NCBI GenBank assembly: GCA_001898465.1
Contig: MKTX01000008.1
Coordinates: 90,732-154,731, forward strand
Direction: 5' to 3'
Source of the DNA: Sphingobacteriales bacterium 39-19
GTDB taxonomy: Bacteria > Bacteroidota > Bacteroidia > Chitinophagales > Chitinophagaceae
Length of the DNA stretch: 64,000 nucleotides
The notes under the pieces were generated by a model. The model was not told the DNA's origin and did not search any database. It worked only from the letters and a program-made list of their open reading frames with translations. The position numbers were made by a program, and so were the translations under genes. Shown one piece after another: positions 8,301 through 17,900 of this stretch. The first letter of the stretch is position 1. Each line of letters opens with the position of its first letter.

Positions 8301-10963
8301 CCTTTGCTATCGGTATTCACAATTTGGGCAATATGCTTTTTACCGGTAAATAAATAATTAAAGGGTGGCTGCCCTTTGGGTAATTGTAATCCTGCATAAC
8401 TGCTATAGGGGCTATAAGCCACATTCATATTATCTACACTAAAATTACCGCCCGGTTCAAAAACTTTTACGAGTAAATTGGCATTAAGCATACCCGGTGC
8501 GGCGTTATCATTACTAAAGCCGGGTTTGATGGTTGCATTTCCATCATCATCCAGGGTGCCATCAAAAATGGTTGTTTCCCGGGTGCTGAAATCTGCAGTG
8601 GGATTATAAAATGTAAAACCGGGGAAGCTGGCAAATCCGTTTTTCCGGGGGGTAAGCGTAGCATCAATTTTAGCTTTTAAATTTTTTGCCGGCGTACCAA
8701 ATAACCATTTTACATTGAGCTTTCCTTCATTGCTGCTTCCTACACCCAGCAAGGCATCTTTCCCAAAATCTAAATTAATTTTAAGCCGGTTAGGCATAAC
8801 GGTTTCTATCTTGATATTTTTTTCAAATACGGCACCCCCCACCTTTATACGAGCCAGCCAATTACCGGTTTGTGCATCTTCATCGGTACTTGTTTTAAAA
8901 AGATAAAACCCATCTGTTGCATTATTTTGTATCGCTTGTTTATACAGTTGTCCTTTGGGGGTATATAAACTAAATTCTACCGGGTGATCAGCAGGTAATT
9001 TTTTTTCTTTATCTTCTATGATGCAATTAATAAATAAAGTGTCACCCGGCCGCCATACCCCTCTTTCACCAAAAACAAATCCTTTTAAACCATTTTTCAC
9101 CTCTTCACCTCCTACATCAAACCGGCTTAAGGGTAATGAGCTGCCGTCATCTAAACGCAGGTATCCTCTTTCTGTTCCGTTTTTAGCAATAAGTAAATAA
9201 GGTTTACGCTTTAGTTCTATGCCGGCAAAGCCATCGCTGCCACTTCTTCCTTTACCCACAACGCTTAATTGATAATCCAGTACTTCGAGGTCAATACCAC
9301 TCATGGGGTCGGTTGTTAACATATTGCTTACGGCAACGGTAAGGCCATTGGCATTATCTCGTTTGGCTGTAAGGCCAAGATTGCTGGCCATGATGTTGCG
9401 GCTGGCCCAGCGGTCTTTATTATAATAAGATTTGCTGCTGGGGTCGTCCCTGCGCTGCCAGTTATAGCCATATGGGTAATACGTATCATATCGGTTCCAA
9501 AACTCCTCGTCATCATCTACGCCCCGGTTTGTGGCATAGGAGTAATAGTCTTCTTCATAATCGTCATTATTATTTTCATCGTTACGTGTAGTATCCATCG
9601 ATTGGTATAATGAATATTCTGGCCTGAAGCCAATTGTAATTCGGTACAGCGCCCCGGGTTCGGTTTTTAAAAATTTATCAATGTCAAGGGAAAAATGCTG
9701 GCGCTTGTGCAAATCCAGTGTCTTATCATCATCGAGCCTTAATGTCTTTTGCAGCACCGGGCGGGCTACCCGCCGAAGTTCATTATCGCCTCCTAAAGTG
9801 TTTTGTTGTAAAAAAGCGGGTACATTATTTTCGTAAATTTTAATAATGCTTATATCTACTGCACTTAAATTTATACTTTCAAATGGCAGCACGAGCCTAC
9901 CGGAATTAGGAAGAATGTTGCCTTTTCCCTGTATGGAAACGGAGGGCAGCACGATTTCAAAGCTTACATTGCCTGCAAACCCTTTATCTAAAACATCGCC
10001 CCAACTGTTTTTTATGCCTTCATTAATATTTACCGTGTATTTGCCATTTAATTTACCGCCGGTAAAAACTTTTACCTCGCTACCATTTATCGTAAATGAT
10101 AAATCAGACTGGTTGCTAATGTTTATAAGCCCGTCCAGGTCCTGCCGGGCATCAATAGGATCGCTAAACTGCACGGAAGCATATTGCTGATCTTCGTTAA
10201 TACCCACTACGTTTAATACCTTAAAATCACCGGTAGCCGGAACCGGTATTTCTTTTTCGCCCTTTTGGTCAATTTTCATAGGCGATCCATTCCAGCTTAA
10301 GGTAAGGTTTGTTTCTTTTGCCCGCCGGGGAATATCAAGAATGGTATAGTAGTGCATTTTGGCGGCTTCATTATGCTGCCAGTTTAGTTTAAGGGGTTTG
10401 CCAGCATAGCTCACACTTAGCACTTTTTGTATTTCGGGGCCTGGTTCCACATCGGCCGTTTCTATTACACCGGTAAGTTTCATTTTATCTTTTTCTCCGG
10501 TACTTCGCAATCCTTCATCCGAAATAGCAAATGCAGGTTTTATGGTTTGTATATTAAATTTAAAGTGCGCATATTTTTCAGGTACAGTACTTACTTTTCC
10601 CAATTTAAAATCTACTTCATATCGTTGATCGGGTTTAAGTTGCCCATCGGGTTTAAATTCAATGGTAGATGCATCTATCCACATTGTTTTGCCTTTTACC
10701 GAAGGGCTAAAATGAAACAGGTTTTCTGTTACCGGTTGCCCCACAGTATGTACCGATCCTGTAGTACCTGCCAGGCGAATACGAACAGATGAGGTTTTAG
10801 AAATAATGCCTGTTGTATAAGCATCAATATACTGGCTAAAGGCAGGGTCTACCTCTATCCATTTATCTGACTTTTTACAAGCTACAAAAAGTATACTGCA
10901 CAGGAATAACGCCTTACAAGCTATAAAATACTTTACAGGCCAGGGCTTATGGTTGGCATACAT
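5378..10963 (-). CDS. Alpha-2-macroglobulin family lipoprotein with thioester motif
   Basis: A very large (1861 residues) exported lipoprotein. I start it at the ATG at 10963: this places an N-terminal signal with lipobox LFVAC, lipidated Cys at about residue 29; an in-frame ATG at 11050 would add 29 residues ahead of the signal. Beta-rich macroglobulin domains fill the first half. The MG7-like start of the bait region follows, then the TED alpha/alpha barrel with the thioester motif GCIEQ (Cys at about residue 1410). Bacterial alpha-2-macroglobulins trap proteases in the periplasm or at the surface through this thioester. Bacterial homologues are often paired with penicillin-binding protein 1C; no pbpC is next to this one. 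An Asp/Asn/Tyr-rich insert (DENNNDDYEEDYYS region, coordinates near 9540-9590) is unusual. Confidence 0.9.
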   Translation of the reverse strand: MYANHKPWPVKYFIACKALFLCSILFVACKKSDKWIEVDPAFSQYIDAYTTGIISKTSSVRIRLAGTTGSVHTVGQPVTENLFHFSPSVKGKTMWIDASTIEFKPDGQLKPDQRYEVDFKLGKVSTVPEKYAHFKFNIQTIKPAFAISDEGLRSTGEKDKMKLTGVIETADVEPGPEIQKVLSVSYAGKPLKLNWQHNEAAKMHYYTILDIPRRAKETNLTLSWNGSPMKIDQKGEKEIPVPATGDFKVLNVVGINEDQQYASVQFSDPIDARQDLDGLINISNQSDLSFTINGSEVKVFTGGKLNGKYTVNINEGIKNSWGDVLDKGFAGNVSFEIVLPSVSIQGKGNILPNSGRLVLPFESINLSAVDISIIKIYENNVPAFLQQNTLGGDNELRRVARPVLQKTLRLDDDKTLDLHKRQHFSLDIDKFLKTEPGALYRITIGFRPEYSLYQSMDTTRNDENNNDDYEEDYYSYATNRGVDDDEEFWNRYDTYYPYGYNWQRRDDPSSKSYYNKDRWASRNIMASNLGLTAKRDNANGLTVAVSNMLTTDPMSGIDLEVLDYQLSVVGKGRSGSDGFAGIELKRKPYLLIAKNGTERGYLRLDDGSSLPLSRFDVGGEEVKNGLKGFVFGERGVWRPGDTLFINCIIEDKEKKLPADHPVEFSLYTPKGQLYKQAIQNNATDGFYLFKTSTDEDAQTGNWLARIKVGGAVFEKNIKIETVMPNRLKINLDFGKDALLGVGSSNEGKLNVKWLFGTPAKNLKAKIDATLTPRKNGFASFPGFTFYNPTADFSTRETTIFDGTLDDDGNATIKPGFSNDNAAPGMLNANLLVKVFEPGGNFSVDNMNVAYSPYSSYAGLQLPKGQPPFNYLFTGKKHIAQIVNTDSKGKLISGNAKMQVSFYRIQWRWWWDEGGDNLSNFTQSSYNKLIKKDTVTLSNGKGQWSFSVADEDWGRYLILVQDMKSNHITGEAFYIDNDYWQSRQGEDDQGAASMLSFTSDKALYHVGEQVNLSVPASKGGRMLVSIESGSRVLKTFWQKTEQGNNTVSFKAEPGMAPNIYATVSLIQPHAQTINDLPIRMYGSIPIVVEDPNTLLHPQLSIPATIRPEQNVSFTVSEQQGKEMTYSVAIVDEGLLDLTHYKTPDPHAAFYGREALGVKSFDLYDYVIGAWGGGLERILTIGGDDDAGPVKQKKANRFKPVVKYLGPFHLNKGQKQTHQFILPQYIGSVKVMLVAAHEGSYGSTEKNIAVKKPLMVLATLPRVLGPGETIKLPVTVFAMENNIKEATVSLQANPYLELLGATTQRVSFDAPGEKVVYFDVKVKPSTGIAKVKVMARSGTEKADYDVELDVRNPNPPVTSVSQYSLAPGQQWSTIASPIGLPATSTAMLEISSIPNLDLQKRLDFLIQYPHGCIEQTTSGVFPQLVLNQLSELDNNQKVAIDKNVKSGISRIINMQRTDGGFGYWPGASESDDWGSSYAGHFLTEAQKAGYAVSDYTLQQWKNYQRGKANAWQPSTRNFYGGDLLQAYRLYTMALAGAPALGAMNRLKEFKYISPEAKWRLAAAYQMTGQNAVALNLISGLPVTFPERESPGYSYGSNLRDQAMVLETLTLLGRKEKALDLLLNMAAQLSNDDWYSTQTTAYCLIAIAKFTGKNPSGSKIIATAKIGAQDIAINTQAYMRRIPIFVNTGNVAVHLQNKGSNQLFVRIVTNGQPLSGDSLHVKNNPALLNISVSYITQNGTSIDVNKLQQGTDFIARVQIKNTGSRGSYNNVALTQIFPSGWEILNPRMTGSEGAFHSSSSDYQDIRDDRVYTYFTIGEKQTLTYYIQLNATYPGKFFLPGTYAEAMYDNKITAGVNGKWVEVTP

Positions 10964-11113
10964 AACAGTTGCATATTTAATTTTCAATAAAACCAGGACG
11001 ATTTTACTGTACGGGCATTTTGAATGTAAATGTGAAATGAATTTTTTCAAGCAACAAATTCACCCGTACGTTTATTTGTTAAATGTCCCTTAATTAAATA
11101 TACAACTTATGTT

Positions 11114-13570
11114 TTACTTATGTTTCTTAAGGCTCAGGTAATCGAAGTAATATAAAAGTTTTATGGAGATATTATTATTTTGAGCAGATGCAAGGGTATG
11201 AGAGAAATTTTTAAAATAGGTGTCCTCTAAATCAGCATAGCGATCTACAATTGCATTTTTCCAAACCAGGTTTAAAAAACTGCCGGGTGCAAATTCTAAG
11301 CTATAAGCCATATCAATATTAAACAGGTTCAGGTTCCTGCTGGCCCAATCATTAGGATAGCTGCTATTACCGGGTTGTAAGGAACCCTCATTATTTAAAT
11401 TGTAAATTTCTTTTGCTTTTACCCAACTCCAGTAATGGCGGGCGGTAAGGTTTAGCCCTGCTTTTTTTGAAAAATTATACTTTACAGAAAAAGAATTGTC
11501 AACCACTTTACGGTCTCTTCGGCTAAATACAATTTCATTTGCCAGGTTATCATAACCGGCGTAACCGGCATCGTTATGATACCAATTAACCGTAAAATTA
11601 GAGGAGAGCGAAAATTTATCATTAAAGCGGTACCGGTTGCCCCAGCCTAAATACAGCATATCACCATGGAATAATTTTTTTTGCTTGTAGGTGATATCAA
11701 AATCGGTTAGATATTTTTTGGCCGAATTTGTTTGCCCCCATATTTCCTGGGAGAATTGCTGGGTAAGCTTAAATACCCGGCCGGGCATACGGGCCTCGTA
11801 AAAGTCATTACCGGGTGCCCGGTAAGAAAAATTAAAGCCTACTTGCCACAAGTTTTTTAACTGGCCGTTTGCATTGATATTGGTATTATAATTCTGCAAG
11901 CGTTTATTTTTATAATTATGGCTGAAGTTGTTATTATAATTTAAATAAATACTGTTATACCAACGGGTAGGTTTTATCCATTTTCGGCCAATCCAAATAT
12001 TATGGTTTAAATAATTATTATTTTGCATCAGGCCCATATCATTGGCATCAAACTTATCATCTGCCAGTTCCTGAATAATTGAAAAATTGAGTTTCCCACT
12101 GGGTACGCCAATACCCAGCACGTGATAATAGCCTGTTTTATGGGTAGCGTTAGAGAATATTTTACTTATGGCCAGTCCGCCGAAATAATTAAATTTATTT
12201 CCTTTCGTGTACATATCAAAACTGCCAAAAGATACATTGGCATCGTAATCTTTACCATTCCTAAGGGTATTGGTATTAATAAATGTTATTGAAGAGTTGT
12301 TCTTTAAAGTTTTATCTAAAACCAGAATATTATAGTTCGTTAATGCTGCCACTTCCTCTTTCCGGGAAGTATGTAATAATGTATCTTCAATAATAGCATA
12401 CATGGGTTTAGTGATGGCATTAAAGAAACCAATGCCCAGTCCTTTGCTGTTACGGCCAGAAATTTTGGTGGCATTTAAAAGTTTGGATTCCGTTGGATTT
12501 TCTACTACCCATTCATGGGGCGCCAGGTTCCCGTAAATATCATACTGGTGTAACGGGGCGCCCCCAATACGACGGCTGTAAAATAAAGTGTTTGAAAAAT
12601 AATTCCCTTTATTAAACAATTCTGTACCTTCTGTAAAGAAAGAACGGTTCTCATCATATTTTACTTCAAAGGGGGTTAAGTTATCTACGATTTTATCGCT
12701 TTGCACCTGGCCAAAATCCGGGATCAAAGTCATATCTAATGTATAATTCTGGTTAATCCCATATTTAATATCCATACCCCCATTTATAGAAGTGGTGGTA
12801 TTGTTTACTTTACTGTTATTATAAGGGTAATAATTAAGGTAAGAAGAAAAATAAGGCGAAAAAGACAGGCGAATGGGAGGTTTAATATCCGAAAGGCCGG
12901 TGAGCAAACCTTCCTGGGAAATAAACCCATTGATATTGGGGTTTACCGGGTTCCACATGTATTGTTTGCCGCTCTTTACTCTTTTCCGGGTAATATTCAT
13001 ACCCCAGGTTTTTACTTTGGGGCTAAACCGTAAGGCAGCGTATGGGATGCGCATTTCAAAAGACCAGCCATCCTGATGAATTTTAGTTTCAGCAAACCAA
13101 ACTGCATTCCAGGTATCATCTTCACCCTGCATAGAATATTTAGCATCGTATTGCTCGCCGGATGCCATTACATAAAAACCGCTTGCATTAATTTTATCGT
13201 AATAGGGATCAAATATAATGCCTATGAAATCATTACTTCCTACTTTGTCTCTCCCGGCCAATTCTTTAGATATACTATCGATTGTTTTTTCGTGGCAGTA
13301 GCCGCCTACATAAATATTTGCATTATCATACAATAAATATACTTCTGTACGGCTCTCAGCTTTTTCAGGCATTCCAAAAGCCGGCCGCCACTCAGTAAAA
13401 CTATCTATTTTAGTTGCCTCTTTCCAAAAAGATTCATCCAGGTTACCGTCTATTTTAATGGCACCCGATTTTAATCGGTTAGCCAGTACCGTTTTAGGTG
13501 GTACCGATTGGCCAAATGCCAGGCCGGCAATGAGCAATGAACAAAAGAACAGGATAATTTTAGCAGGCAT
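11114..13570 (-). CDS. DUF5916 outer-membrane protein with CBM9-like N-terminal domain
   Basis: 818 residues. A signal peptide (hydrophobic residues 4-20, ending at FGQS) is followed by a carbohydrate-binding family 9-like module: KIDGNLDESFWKEA and the strand-rich segment to about residue 220. The rest alternates aromatic residues in short strands and ends in a beta strand, consistent with a DUF5916 outer-membrane beta barrel. This family is widespread in Bacteroidota, and its substrate is unknown. It lies about 150 bp upstream of the alpha-2-macroglobulin start on the same strand; whether they share a transcript cannot be told. Confidence 0.85.
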   Translation of the reverse strand: MPAKIILFFCSLLIAGLAFGQSVPPKTVLANRLKSGAIKIDGNLDESFWKEATKIDSFTEWRPAFGMPEKAESRTEVYLLYDNANIYVGGYCHEKTIDSISKELAGRDKVGSNDFIGIIFDPYYDKINASGFYVMASGEQYDAKYSMQGEDDTWNAVWFAETKIHQDGWSFEMRIPYAALRFSPKVKTWGMNITRKRVKSGKQYMWNPVNPNINGFISQEGLLTGLSDIKPPIRLSFSPYFSSYLNYYPYNNSKVNNTTTSINGGMDIKYGINQNYTLDMTLIPDFGQVQSDKIVDNLTPFEVKYDENRSFFTEGTELFNKGNYFSNTLFYSRRIGGAPLHQYDIYGNLAPHEWVVENPTESKLLNATKISGRNSKGLGIGFFNAITKPMYAIIEDTLLHTSRKEEVAALTNYNILVLDKTLKNNSSITFINTNTLRNGKDYDANVSFGSFDMYTKGNKFNYFGGLAISKIFSNATHKTGYYHVLGIGVPSGKLNFSIIQELADDKFDANDMGLMQNNNYLNHNIWIGRKWIKPTRWYNSIYLNYNNNFSHNYKNKRLQNYNTNINANGQLKNLWQVGFNFSYRAPGNDFYEARMPGRVFKLTQQFSQEIWGQTNSAKKYLTDFDITYKQKKLFHGDMLYLGWGNRYRFNDKFSLSSNFTVNWYHNDAGYAGYDNLANEIVFSRRDRKVVDNSFSVKYNFSKKAGLNLTARHYWSWVKAKEIYNLNNEGSLQPGNSSYPNDWASRNLNLFNIDMAYSLEFAPGSFLNLVWKNAIVDRYADLEDTYFKNFSHTLASAQNNNISIKLLYYFDYLSLKKHK

Positions 13571-13690
13571 ACAGGTTGATTGTTGTGAATACGAAATTAA
13601 ACGTACATCACAACCAAAAAGTTACCGTTCATCAAAGAAAAATTTAATTTGGAATTCTTTAACAATCGTTAAGCGCTTATAATAGAGCAT

Positions 13691-13719
13691 AAAAATGCCC
13701 TGTATATTTTTACAGGGCA
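13691..13719 (-). terminator. Intrinsic terminator after the PNPOx-fold gene
   Basis: Stem TGCCCTGTA (13696-13704) and TACAGGGCA (13711-13719), six-base loop, followed on the minus strand by a run of five T (13695-13691). It lies 15 bp beyond the stop at 13734. Confidence 0.85.
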
Positions 13720-13733
13720 GTACTGAGAATTCA

Positions 13734-14210
13734 TTAATTAAACTCATATAAGCGATGAGGTTCTGTAAAAAAGAAATTATTGAAAGCCCCAATTAATTTA
13801 TTTTTCCAGTTTTCCTGTTCATTCCTTTTTACTTCAAAATATTCAGCCTGCATAATTTTCATTTTTACCAATACCAGCCTTCCTGCAGTGGATTGGCTGT
13901 AATTGCTTTTAGTGAGAAAAGCATGACCCTGGTCTTCAATCAGTGTGGCTTTACCACTGGCCCGCAAGCGAAAACCGGATCCTTTTTTATAAAAATCGAG
14001 ATAGGCATAAAATGATTTTTCTAAATGCTGCGAATATTCTCCTGTGCAGGAAGTAAAAAATAAAATATTGCCTTCGCTATCTGCTTCCAATACATGAATG
14101 ATATTATTGGGCAACTGGAGTTCAGAATTCATTTCAGATTTGAAGATAGCAATGCGGATGTCTTTTATTTTCTCCTGGAGAAAAATCAAGTTGGTGTCGA
14201 GGTATTGCAT
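13734..14210 (-). CDS. Pyridoxamine 5'-phosphate oxidase-fold (general stress protein 26-like) protein
   Basis: A 158-residue protein with the split-barrel pattern of the PNPOx-like/GSP26 family: IRIAIFKSEMNSELQ near the N terminus, the central strand GNILFFTSCTGEYSQHLEKS, then YKKGSGFRLRASGKATLIEDQ. Such proteins bind flavins or related cofactors; the substrate is unknown. It stands alone, ends at a clear terminator, and has about 770 bp of gene-free DNA upstream. The family call is from fold pattern only. Confidence 0.7.
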   Translation of the reverse strand: MQYLDTNLIFLQEKIKDIRIAIFKSEMNSELQLPNNIIHVLEADSEGNILFFTSCTGEYSQHLEKSFYAYLDFYKKGSGFRLRASGKATLIEDQGHAFLTKSNYSQSTAGRLVLVKMKIMQAEYFEVKRNEQENWKNKLIGAFNNFFFTEPHRLYEFN

Positions 14211-14977
14211 GTTTTATAGTTTTAACCAGATTAAGAATGAAAATTCAAAGTGCATACCAATTTTAATATGCGTTGATTTTTCAGCAGGATATGCTGGTTT
14301 TATAAAACAGGATACTGTACTTGATTTTTCGGGGAATTAATTCCTCAGCGGATTAACCGGATATCGGATTTTGAAATAAATGGCTGGATGAAAAGCATTT
14401 GCCTGTGTGGTTATCTTGTGGTTTGAAACCCTTCGCAAATGCAATATAAATATACAATACGGTTTTGATACTTCATAATTATAAGCCATCTTTTTCACTT
14501 ACATTTATCCACATTTACAAAACATATTTATTCTTACCTATTATGACAAAATTTAAAAACAAAGTCATCAGATAAGATATAAATGTTTCAGGGAAAATCA
14601 TTTTTGAGATTCCGGGTTGGTTTCATTTTAAAAGTAATCCCTCCTTGAATAACCGGTACATGAACCCTATGCCTGCCTTCTTTTGTTTTGTAGTGAATTG
14701 AATTACATAGAAGTACTCATAAATTCGGCATAGTTTTAGTCAATAATATATTACAGTTTCATTTTTTTACTGAGTCAGAATAACTTTTAGCACTTCCCAT
14801 GTATTTTAGCGAAATTTGAATTGATTTTGTATATGTTATTAAAAGAAACAGGGTTGCCCATTTTTTGTTAATGATAGTACATTATTATTCCACTCTTTAA
14901 AACTATTTCACTAAAAGGGTAAGGGAAAACAGATGGGATATTTTGATTTAGCAAAATGGAAAAAGGAAAATTAATTA
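14211..14977. other. Gene-free divergent region upstream of tamB
   Basis: About 770 bases of AT-rich DNA between two divergent genes. It must carry promoters for the minus-strand PNPOx-fold gene and for tamB, but I see no clear TAnnTTTG box at the expected distance before the tamB ATG. A small hairpin (CAGCA 14282-14286 with TGCTG 14292-14296, followed by TTTT) is the only structure noticed. No convincing coding sequence. Confidence 0.6.
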
Positions 14978-17900
14978 ATGGCCGTTCAAAAGAAAAAAAT
15001 ATGGAGGAGGGTGGGGAAACTATTCCTGGTAATAGTAACCTCCCTGATTGCACTTTTTGTTATTTCATTTATTTTCCTGAATACCCAAGCCGGTAAAAAT
15101 TTTGTTCGTAACCAGGCCGTACATTACCTGCAACAAAAATTAAAAACTAAAATCTCCATCGAAAGTATTGATTACCGTTTACCGCAATGGATCACGCTTA
15201 ACCAGGTATACATTGAAGACCTGAAAAAAGACACTTTATTATATGGTGAAAAACTGTACGTAGATCTTAATATGTTTAAACTGTTAAGGGGCGGTATTGA
15301 TATTGAAAAAGTATATTTAAAAAATTGTGTGGCTAATATTTATAAAAAGCCAAATGATTCTTTTTTTAATTACCAGTTTATTGTAGATGCCTTTTCGGGG
15401 AAGAAAAAATCGGGCGCCCCGGTAGATACCACGGCCCTTGATATTAGTTTAAAAAAATTAATCTTATCGCAAGTAGGTGTAAAATTTAATGATGAAGCCG
15501 GGGGTTCATATTTTTCAGCATGGATAGACAGCGTTGATATCGTAAATAAAACTTTTCAGCCAGACCGCACATTCTTTGAAGTAGACCGGTTTTTTAGCAC
15601 CGGTATTAATTTTACAATGCGCAATTGGAAAACTCCGCATCCCGATAGCATGCCACCTGCTGCAGAAAACGCTTCTTCGGCTTATTCTTTTTTCATTTCT
15701 TCTCATTGGCTCCAGGCAAAAAATCTTCATGTTTTAATCGATAACCAGGTAAGCGGTTTATATTATAAAAACGAGGTAAGCAGCCTGTATCTTAGCAATG
15801 GTTTATATAGCCTGGCACAAAACAGGATAAGTGCCGATAGTTTGATACTGGCGCAAAGCCAAATTCAATTTACTTCTCCAAAAGATAACCCCAATAGTTA
15901 TACTGTACCCGATACTATGATGAACAGTAGCCCCTGGAACATTACGGCTAAACTACTGCAGGTAAATAATACAAAACTTTCTTATAACGATGTAAATAAA
16001 GCTCAACAAACCGGGCTGGATCCCTCGCACCTGGAGCTGGAAAACCTGAGTGCACAGATACATAATTTTAAACTTTTTGGAACACAAACTTTTGCAGAAA
16101 TTAAAGATTTAAAATTTAAAGATAAAAGCGGGTTCCAGTTAGATAGCTTACATTTAAACCTGCAATTTACCGATACAGTTCTATCTGCCCGGGCGCTCTA
16201 TGTAAAAACACCGGGATCTCTTTTGCAAAATAGTTTTCGCTTAGCTTACGATAGCATTGCCGGCATAAGTAAATACCCGCAACAAAGTTTAGTAGCTGCA
16301 AACCTGGTTCAGTCTACCCTTTCTTTTAATGACCTGTATCTTCTATTACCCGAATTAAAAAAACAATTTCCGCCTGAAGATTTTAAAAACCTGGCTGTTA
16401 GCTTTAATACATCAATAAGAGGAAATTTAAAAAGGCTTTACCTTCCTATATTGCAATTAAAGGGGCTTTCGGGCAGCAGTATCCGGGCAAGCGGAACTTT
16501 ATACAATCTTACAAATACTGACCTCTTTGCTTATGATTTAACAATCTTCAACAGCCTGCTTTTAAAAAAAGACCTCCTGCGATTTGTACCTGCAGATAAT
16601 AAAGCGGCATTAGAAAACCTGCCTGACCTCATTCAATTTAGCGGACAATTAAAAGGAGATAAAAACAATGTACACGGCAATATAGCCGTAACCGGTAAAG
16701 AATTTCAATACCTGGGTAATATAACGCTTAACAATATCAGCAACCCGGATAAGCTTAGTTTTAATACAGATTTTAAATCACTTACCCTGAATAAAAAATT
16801 TATCGAAGGATATCTACCACCTGGAATAAATCAACAAATAAATTTACCTCCTGCCATTTCTGCCTCCGGAAAATTTAAAGCTGATAAAAATAATTTTGAT
16901 GCCCACTTACAGGTAAAAAGTAATTATGGCCCTTTAACTGTAGTGGGGTTCATGAAAAATATACAAACTCCTCAAAATGCTGTATATGATCTTACACTCA
17001 ATACCCCGGGTTTTAATATAGGTAAATTAGTAAAGCAAGATAGTATGCTGGGAAACCTGGCCGGAAAATTCCGGGCAGAAGGTACAGGCTTTGATTATAA
17101 AACCATGCGCTCTCAATGGATGGCTAATATAGACGCTCTTGACTATAATAAATATACTTATAAAAATGCAAAATTCATTGCCAATTTCAATAATGGTATC
17201 CTGTACAGTAAAGCACAAATAGATGATGAGAATATAAAATTAAATTATGAATTGGATGGAAATGTAACGGCTGCTTACCCCACATTGCATGGGTTTATAA
17301 ATATAGACACAATTGTATTACAATCTTTGCACCTGTATGATGATACCTTAAACCTGGCGGGGCTTGTAAAAATCGATTTAAAAAATACCACGCCCCGCCA
17401 TGTAAATGGATTTATTCTCATTGACCGTTTAAAGCTGCAACTGGATCAAACACATTATAAGGAAGACAGTATCATACTAACGGCTCATGCAGCCAATGGT
17501 GAAGATAGTATTCACTTACGGTCAGGCATTGCCGATTTTACAGCCACCGGCGCTTTTGATTACGACCGGGTAGGCCGGGTATTGCAAGATTACGTCAATC
17601 AATATTACAAATTCAATGCAAATGCTGAGCCCCTTACCAATGTACCGGCACAGCAAATAGATTTTACATTTACCCTAAAAGAAAATCCCCTGGTTACCCG
17701 GCTGGTAAAAGGATTGCAGGCATATAAAGAAATCCATTTTTCAGGTGATTTTAATAGTAACAATGCGGATAGTGCCTTGCATGTATCCGGTAATATTCCG
17801 CTGGTGGTTTACAATGGAAAAAGAATAAGCAAAGCCAATATAGCCATAGATGCAAAAAATGAAAGATTACAATACCATATGATGGCTGACAGTATTGCCT

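Noticed and set aside
10427..10792. A 121-codon plus-strand open frame inside the alpha-2-macroglobulin gene
   Set aside because: It is antisense to a well-supported gene, aromatic-rich without a domain, and follows from that gene's codon use.
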